A stretch of 6,820 nt of DNA from an uncultured Alphaproteobacteria bacterium (lineage in GTDB: Bacteria > Pseudomonadota > Alphaproteobacteria > CAAHEQ01 > UBA3637). The stretch spans positions 1 through 6,820 of the forward strand of contig CAMZEQ010000043.1 in NCBI GenBank assembly GCA_947305835.1, written 5' to 3'. The translations under genes and the position numbers were made by a program. The notes below the pieces were generated by a model, which saw only the letters and a list, made by a program, of their open reading frames with translations, was not told the DNA's origin and searched no databases. Below, piece after piece: positions 4,822 to 6,820 of this stretch (positions are counted from its first letter, which is position 1; every line of letters starts with the position of its first letter).

Positions 4822-4897
4822 GACGTTTTTTTGATGCTTTTTTGTTGCTTTTTTGACGTTTTTTTGACGCTTTTTTGTCGTTTTTTTGTTGTTTTTT
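4822..4897. repeat. Seven tandem 10-11 bp units with phased A/T tracts (predicted curved DNA)
   Basis: On the plus strand the units are six of 11 bp (starting at 4822, 4833, 4844, 4855, 4866 and 4877) and one of 10 bp (4888). Each is a variable G(A/T)(C/T)G(C/T) head followed by T6-T7. The head varies while the T-tract and period are kept, so selection appears to act on the A-tract phasing rather than on a protein-binding word. A-tracts repeated in step with the helical turn bend DNA. The array occupies about -43 to -118 of promoter C and could act as a curved UP element, a nucleoid-protein (H-NS/GapR-like) site, or part of a replication origin. Confidence 0.85.
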
Positions 4898-4903
4898 GAT
4901 GAC

Positions 4904-5013
4904 AGAATTGCGTAATATCAGTGACTTATCAAAACCGGTGGTTTTATAGAATGAATGAATGAATATAATATATATATTATTTATATTTATTTTTTGTTTT
5001 TTGCTTTTTGCTG
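4904..5013. other. AT-rich non-coding spacer with dyads, candidate DNA-unwinding region
   Basis: No gene is supported here. It holds a hairpin-forming dyad AAAACC-GGT-GGTTTT (4931-4945), a GAAT microrepeat (4949-4964), a 16-bp perfect palindrome ATAATATATATATTAT (4965-4980) and a T-rich tail into the sRNA1 promoter. Lying between divergent promoters and beside curved DNA, it could be an origin unwinding element or simply a regulatory spacer. Confidence 0.45.
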
Positions 5014-5042
5014 TTGACATTCAATTCGATTTTTCCTATATT
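5014..5042 (+). promoter_or_regulatory. Sigma70-type promoter of sRNA1
   Basis: TTGACA (5014-5019), a 17-bp spacer and TATATT (5037-5042) give 11 of 12 consensus matches, preceded by a long T-rich upstream stretch. Start predicted near 5049. It is one of only two good plus-strand promoters in the window and faces a region without plus-strand protein genes. Confidence 0.85.
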
Positions 5043-5048
5043 ATGGGT

Positions 5049-5144
5049 GAAGTTGGTCAGTTGTTTCTGATCTTTCATTGAATCCTGGTGGCTTGTTTCC
5101 TTTTCTTTCTTTACGAATTGTTAATTGGCCGCCAGGGTTTTTAT
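5049..5144 (+). ncRNA. sRNA1: candidate antisense small RNA against the adjacent leader
   Basis: The unit between promoter and terminator is about 95 nt. It folds into a 5' hairpin (5055-5060 GGUCAG with 5067-5072 CUGAUC, one G-U) and a large terminator hairpin with a 35-nt pyrimidine-rich loop (5093-5127). In that loop, 5095-5114 can form an unbroken 20-bp duplex with the Shine-Dalgarno leader of the 213-aa gene transcribed in the opposite direction about 300 bp away. The three positions that differ from a perfect antisense copy are all C to U, so all become G-U pairs. It likely blocks ribosome binding, in the way phage and plasmid antisense RNAs limit regulatory or replication genes. No start codon with an RBS lies in it. 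The RNA gene is well supported; the target is a prediction, tempered by the low complexity of the pairing. Confidence 0.75.
5081..5142 (+). terminator. Intrinsic terminator of sRNA1
   Basis: AAUCCUGGUGGC (5081-5092) pairs with GCCGCCAGGGUU (5128-5139) over 12 bp including two G-U pairs. A U-run at 5138-5142 continues as AUUU. The loop is unusually large (35 nt) because it carries the presumed targeting sequence. Confidence 0.8.
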
Positions 5145-5173
5145 TTGACATTGTTTCCTGGTTTTGTTATACT
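5145..5173 (+). promoter_or_regulatory. Sigma70-type promoter of sRNA2
   Basis: TTGACA (5145-5150), a 17-bp spacer and TATACT (5168-5173) give 11 of 12 matches. The -35 begins 2 nt after the sRNA1 terminator T-run, so the two RNA genes are packed back to back. Predicted start near 5181. Confidence 0.87.
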
Positions 5174-5180
5174 GTTTGGC

Positions 5181-5260
5181 GAAGGCACAGTAAATAACTT
5201 CAGTCAAGAACCGGCAGCACACTCCCTCCTACATCCTCTCTCCGTGCTGTCGGTTTTTTT
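5181..5260 (+). ncRNA. sRNA2: small RNA with a CU-rich anti-Shine-Dalgarno loop
   Basis: An 80-nt unit runs from the predicted start (GAAGGCACAG) to the U-run of its terminator. The 5' half is mostly single-stranded, with a possible weak GAAG/CUUC stem (5181-5184 with 5198-5201). The terminator hairpin shows a 23-nt loop made almost wholly of C and U (5221-5243), including CUCCCUCCU and UCCUCUCUCC. CCUCCU is the exact complement of AGGAGG, which on the minus strand I find only in the leader of the 213-aa gene. CU-rich loops that bind ribosome sites are known from bacterial sRNAs, including the CCUCCUCCC-bearing 'cuckoo'/CcsR group of Alphaproteobacteria; membership is not claimed. No open frame with an RBS is present. 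Confidence 0.75.
5209..5260 (+). terminator. Intrinsic terminator of sRNA2
   Basis: AACCGGCAGCAC (5209-5220) pairs with GUGCUGUCGGUU (5244-5255) over 12 bp with a single G-U, and seven U follow (5254-5260). This is the strongest terminator in the window and it works only rightward, because no T-run follows it on the minus strand. Confidence 0.9.
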
Positions 5261-5262
5261 AT

Positions 5263-5296
5263 GTCCGCCCTGGGTAATTCCGGCGGATTCCTTTTT
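5263..5296 (+). terminator. Probable back-up rightward terminator
   Basis: GUCCGCC (5263-5269) pairs with GGCGGAU (5282-5288) around a 12-nt loop, followed by UCCUUUUUU. It lies directly after the sRNA2 terminator and 10 nt before the end of the convergent HNH gene, so it would stop read-through of sRNA2 into that gene's antisense strand. Confidence 0.6.
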
Positions 5297-5305
5297 TCCG
5301 TATAG

Positions 5306-5914
5306 TTATCTTTTAGTGAAAAACTTTTTGTTTTGTGCTTTTTCTTGCTCTCTATGTAATCTTGAGTGTTCTTTGCGAGACATAATCACAAGGTTTTCTA
5401 TGTTGTTGTTTGTTTTGTTCCCGTCTATGTGGTGAACAACCTCGTCTTGGTCTAATCGTCTGCCAATTGCTTTTTCCATTATCAATCTGTGTATTTTTGC
5501 GTTGCCTTTTTTGTTATATCCGTTGATGTATGCTATTTTGTATCCGTTTTCAAAGTATATTTTGTGGATTGTGTTTTGTATTTTGTGTTTATGACCGCAT
5601 TCGGTTGAGCAGTATTTGTGCCTTGTTGTGTAAAAATCTTTACCGCATATTGGGCATTGTTTTATTTGCCCTGTTTTCCGTGCTTCATCTGAGCATTGTT
5701 TGCAGCAGTATTTGACAGAATTGTTTTTTACCCTTTGGTCGTTTTTGTAGCATGTGAATTTTTTGCCGCACGTTTTACACGTAAATTCCACTGTCTTTGC
5801 ACGTTCTCTCGTATGCCAGTGGTTTTCGTTTGCGCATTGATGCGAGCAAAATGTTCTGGTGTTATATTTGTCTGTAAATTGTTTTCCACATTCTGGGCAG
5901 GTTTTTATACTCAT
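5306..5914 (-). CDS. HNH endonuclease with three N-terminal zinc ribbons
   Basis: This 202-aa protein begins with three cysteine-pair modules: C6/C9-C23/C27, C46/C49-C70 or C71/C74, and C87/C90-C102/C106. Each resembles a zinc ribbon or knuckle that would bind DNA. The C-terminal part carries an HNH_3-type nuclease core, IHRLIMEKAIGR (141-152) and VVHHIDGNKTNNNIENL (159-175) with H161/H162, N166 and N174, followed by the RKEHSRLH segment. It is a free-standing homing-type enzyme that cuts or nicks DNA. AAGGAAG stands 7 nt before the ATG, and the start overlaps the DUF1064 stop by 4 nt (ATGA). The gene is AT-rich compared with the leftward recombination genes and is the last gene of its block, both consistent with acquisition as a mobile gene. 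It could alternatively assist terminase or packaging, as some phage HNH proteins do. Confidence 0.9.
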   Translation of the reverse strand: MSIKTCPECGKQFTDKYNTRTFCSHQCANENHWHTRERAKTVEFTCKTCGKKFTCYKNDQRVKNNSVKYCCKQCSDEARKTGQIKQCPICGKDFYTTRHKYCSTECGHKHKIQNTIHKIYFENGYKIAYINGYNKKGNAKIHRLIMEKAIGRRLDQDEVVHHIDGNKTNNNIENLVIMSRKEHSRLHREQEKAQNKKFFTKR

Positions 5915-6303
5915 ATTTCTTCCTTGATTTCTATACCATGAAAGTATAGCATCAATTTTCGTTTTATCAAGTATTCTTTGGTTTTTGTGGCTGGTGTTTT
6001 TACATCTTCAACTATTGTTTTGCCTGTTCTGTCCTCATACACAAAGTCAGCTATGTATGCGATTCCACGTTCTATTTTTCCGTCAGATTTTCGTTGTGAT
6101 GGTATAAGTTCGTATCTTATCTGTCTTTGCAGGTTTTTTATCACACCGATTCGCTGCAGGTGTTGCAGGTCGTCCCAGCGCAAGGCTTCTTTTTTGCTGT
6201 CGAATTGTATTCCGTGGTTGATGGTTATCTGGTTGTGGAATTTATGCTCTGGTTTTTGTAATAGAGCTCTGTATTCCTTGTTTGTCATGTGTGTAAATTG
6301 CAT
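5911..6303 (-). CDS. DUF1064 phage protein, putative PD-(D/E)XK nuclease
   Basis: This 130-aa protein follows the DUF1064 pattern closely: IQFDSKKEALRWDDLQHLQRIGVIKNLQRQIRYELIP (32-68), then IAYIADFVYED (81-91), then IVEDVKTPATKTKEYLIKRKLMLYFHGIEIKEEI (97-130). E39, D86 and the D100-V-K102 triad fit the PD-(D/E)XK nuclease core; DUF1064 is usually placed in that fold clan. The family occurs in phage replication regions and may act as a junction or nick endonuclease, but its biochemistry is not established. The ATG at 6301-6303 has GAGG 8 nt upstream and a possible promoter at 6362-6390. The gene is coupled to the HNH gene by an ATGA overlap. Confidence 0.85.
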   Translation of the reverse strand: MQFTHMTNKEYRALLQKPEHKFHNQITINHGIQFDSKKEALRWDDLQHLQRIGVIKNLQRQIRYELIPSQRKSDGKIERGIAYIADFVYEDRTGKTIVEDVKTPATKTKEYLIKRKLMLYFHGIEIKEEI

Positions 6304-6313
6304 TTATTTGCCT

Positions 6314-6377
6314 CGTGGTGCGTTGTTTTTGTTTTTCTGGTATAGTTTATCGTCCAGACATATTATTGCGCACCACG
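6314..6377. repeat. 9-bp perfect inverted repeat flanking the DUF1064 leader
   Basis: CGTGGTGCG (6314-6322) and CGCACCACG (6369-6377) are exact inverted copies 46 bp apart. On the minus strand the first arm lies in the spacer of the putative promoter and the second directly abuts the AGG of the DUF1064 Shine-Dalgarno. In read-through mRNA the arms could pair and hide the RBS; transcripts starting near 6355 would lack the first arm. As DNA, the arms could be a split operator. Confidence 0.55.
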
Positions 6378-6390
6378 GGTCATTTTTCAA
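6362..6390 (-). promoter_or_regulatory. Possible leftward promoter for DUF1064-HNH
   Basis: Minus-strand TTGAAA (6385-6390), a 17-bp spacer and AATAAT (6362-6367) match 10 of 12 consensus positions. The -35 overlaps the stop of the upstream gene. Predicted start near 6355. The match is weaker than the other promoters and lies in AT-rich sequence, so a chance hit is possible. Confidence 0.45.
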
Positions 6391-6820
6391 TTGTTTTCGT
6401 CGATTCGTATTACACCAAGTCCGACAGCTCTGATCCAATCATTTACATTCGGGTTCTGTCCGTCCAATCCGATTTTGCGGATAGTTTTGTTCCCGAACGA
6501 TTCGAATGGGCTTTCTACTGTGATGCCGGCCATGTGTCCGCCCACTTTGGCCCAGTCGGATACGATTGTTGGTATTGCTTTGTCGATTTCGCCCTCAACC
6601 CAGTTGATGCCGCCCTTTGTTGGGTTCGTGATTGCGTATTTCACGCGGTCAAGGTCGAACGGTATGTCGCCAAATGTTCCCTCGACACCGCGCCGCCATG
6701 CGTTTTTCGATTTGCTTACACCCGGAACGGCCGACAACATCAATCGTAATGGTGTCGCCAATGGTCCCAATGTGTCCAGTTTTATCCATACACCGGCGAT
6801 GCGGATGCTGTCGTATGGTT
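6387..6820 (-). CDS. C-terminal end of a large phage protein (possible polyvalent/virion protein)
   Basis: The frame is open from the right edge of the window to a TGA at 6387-6389, giving 143 C-terminal residues; the true start lies outside. The first visible part, PYDSIRIAGVWIKLDTLGPL, followed by ATPLRLMLSAV, resembles the end region of large phage 'polyvalent' proteins and internal virion proteins, where an SIRIGxxW(I/V)-type segment precedes Leu-Gly-Pro and a hydrophobic helix. After it come WVEGEIDKAIPTIVSDW and GGHMAGITVESPF. A Gly-rich AVGLGVIRIDENN ends the protein. The family call is from pattern memory and is weak. If right, the protein would be a virion component and would place this block near the structural genes. 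Confidence 0.5.
   Translation of the reverse strand, partial: PYDSIRIAGVWIKLDTLGPLATPLRLMLSAVPGVSKSKNAWRRGVEGTFGDIPFDLDRVKYAITNPTKGGINWVEGEIDKAIPTIVSDWAKVGGHMAGITVESPFESFGNKTIRKIGLDGQNPNVNDWIRAVGLGVIRIDENN

Noticed and set aside
4822..4897. CRISPR-like or iteron array
   Set aside because: Units are only 10-11 bp with no spacers, so not CRISPR. The non-T part of the unit varies too much for a single protein-binding iteron.
4736..5020. Leftward frame with a Lys-rich repeat (KKASKKRQ-type) across the A-tract array
   Set aside because: The Lys/Ser repeats are just the reading of the 10-11 bp A-tract units. The ATG at 5020 has no well-placed RBS, the frame crosses promoter C and overlaps the well-supported start at 4754 out of frame.
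5043..5078. 12-codon frame starting in the sRNA1 promoter (MGEVGQLFLIFH)
   Set aside because: Its ATG overlaps the -10 box and lies before the predicted start of transcription, and it has no RBS.
4755..5305. tRNA gene or known riboswitch in the non-coding interval
   Set aside because: No cloverleaf with a TTCGA-type T-loop, and no conserved riboswitch core was recognised; the structures seen are terminator-type hairpins.
5088..5435. Plus-strand frame starting inside sRNA1
   Set aside because: GTG start without RBS, crosses three terminator-like hairpins and then runs antisense to the HNH gene.
5931..5949. CTATAC...GTATAG inverted repeat
   Set aside because: Six-base arms inside the DUF1064 coding region, AT-rich, with no context to suggest a function.

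Overview
The window looks like part of a bacteriophage or prophage genome. Almost all genes are packed on the minus strand, with 2-11 nt gaps or 4-8 nt overlaps and a clear AAGGAG/AAAGGGG-type ribosome binding site before nearly every one. The recognisable genes are phage genes: a single-strand annealing recombinase of the Rad52 type, a Gp157-family protein, an OB-fold ssDNA-binding protein ending in an SSB-like acidic tip, a DUF1064 putative nuclease, two HNH endonucleases and the C-terminal end of what may be a large virion protein. A GapR/DUF2312 homologue points to an alphaproteobacterial host, because that family is typical of Alphaproteobacteria. The moderate GC and A-rich coding strand would fit a host-associated, lower-GC member of that class, but this is inference. 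Standard stops (TAA, TGA) are used.

Layout. 1-139: 5' end of an unrecognised leftward gene, with its own promoter at 168-196. 285-4031: an early DNA-metabolism operon read leftward. In transcription order it holds an 87-aa protein, a two-helix membrane protein, Gp157, the annealing protein, two micro-ORFs (45 and 46 aa), two small helical proteins, GapR-like, HNH-AP2 and the SSB-like protein. Its promoter at 4064-4092 is nearly a copy of the one at 168-196. Both carry two AAACGAATC direct repeats exactly 22 bp apart, so one regulator probably controls both. 4113-4754: an unrecognised 213-aa leftward gene with the strongest RBS in the window. 5306-6820: a second leftward block (large virion-like protein, DUF1064, zinc-ribbon HNH).

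The 550-bp gap between the blocks (4755-5305) is the most interesting part and holds no convincing protein gene. From left to right it contains a leftward extended -10 promoter for the 213-aa gene; seven tandem 10-11 bp units, each with a run of 6-7 A/T (phased A-tracts, predicted curved DNA); a very AT-rich stretch with a 16-bp perfect palindrome; and two back-to-back rightward small-RNA genes. Each RNA gene has a near-consensus sigma70 promoter (TTGACA, 17-bp spacer, TATATT or TATACT) and ends in a 12-bp hairpin plus U-tract.

The pyrimidine-rich loop of the first RNA (5095-5114) can pair without interruption over 20 nt (17 Watson-Crick, 3 G-U) with the Shine-Dalgarno leader (4758-4777) of the divergently transcribed 213-aa gene. 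The second RNA shows a CU-rich loop containing CCUCCU, the exact complement of AGGAGG. I propose an RNA-based control circuit in which one or both RNAs block translation of the leftward gene. The RNA genes and the complementarity are visible in the sequence; the regulatory role is inference.
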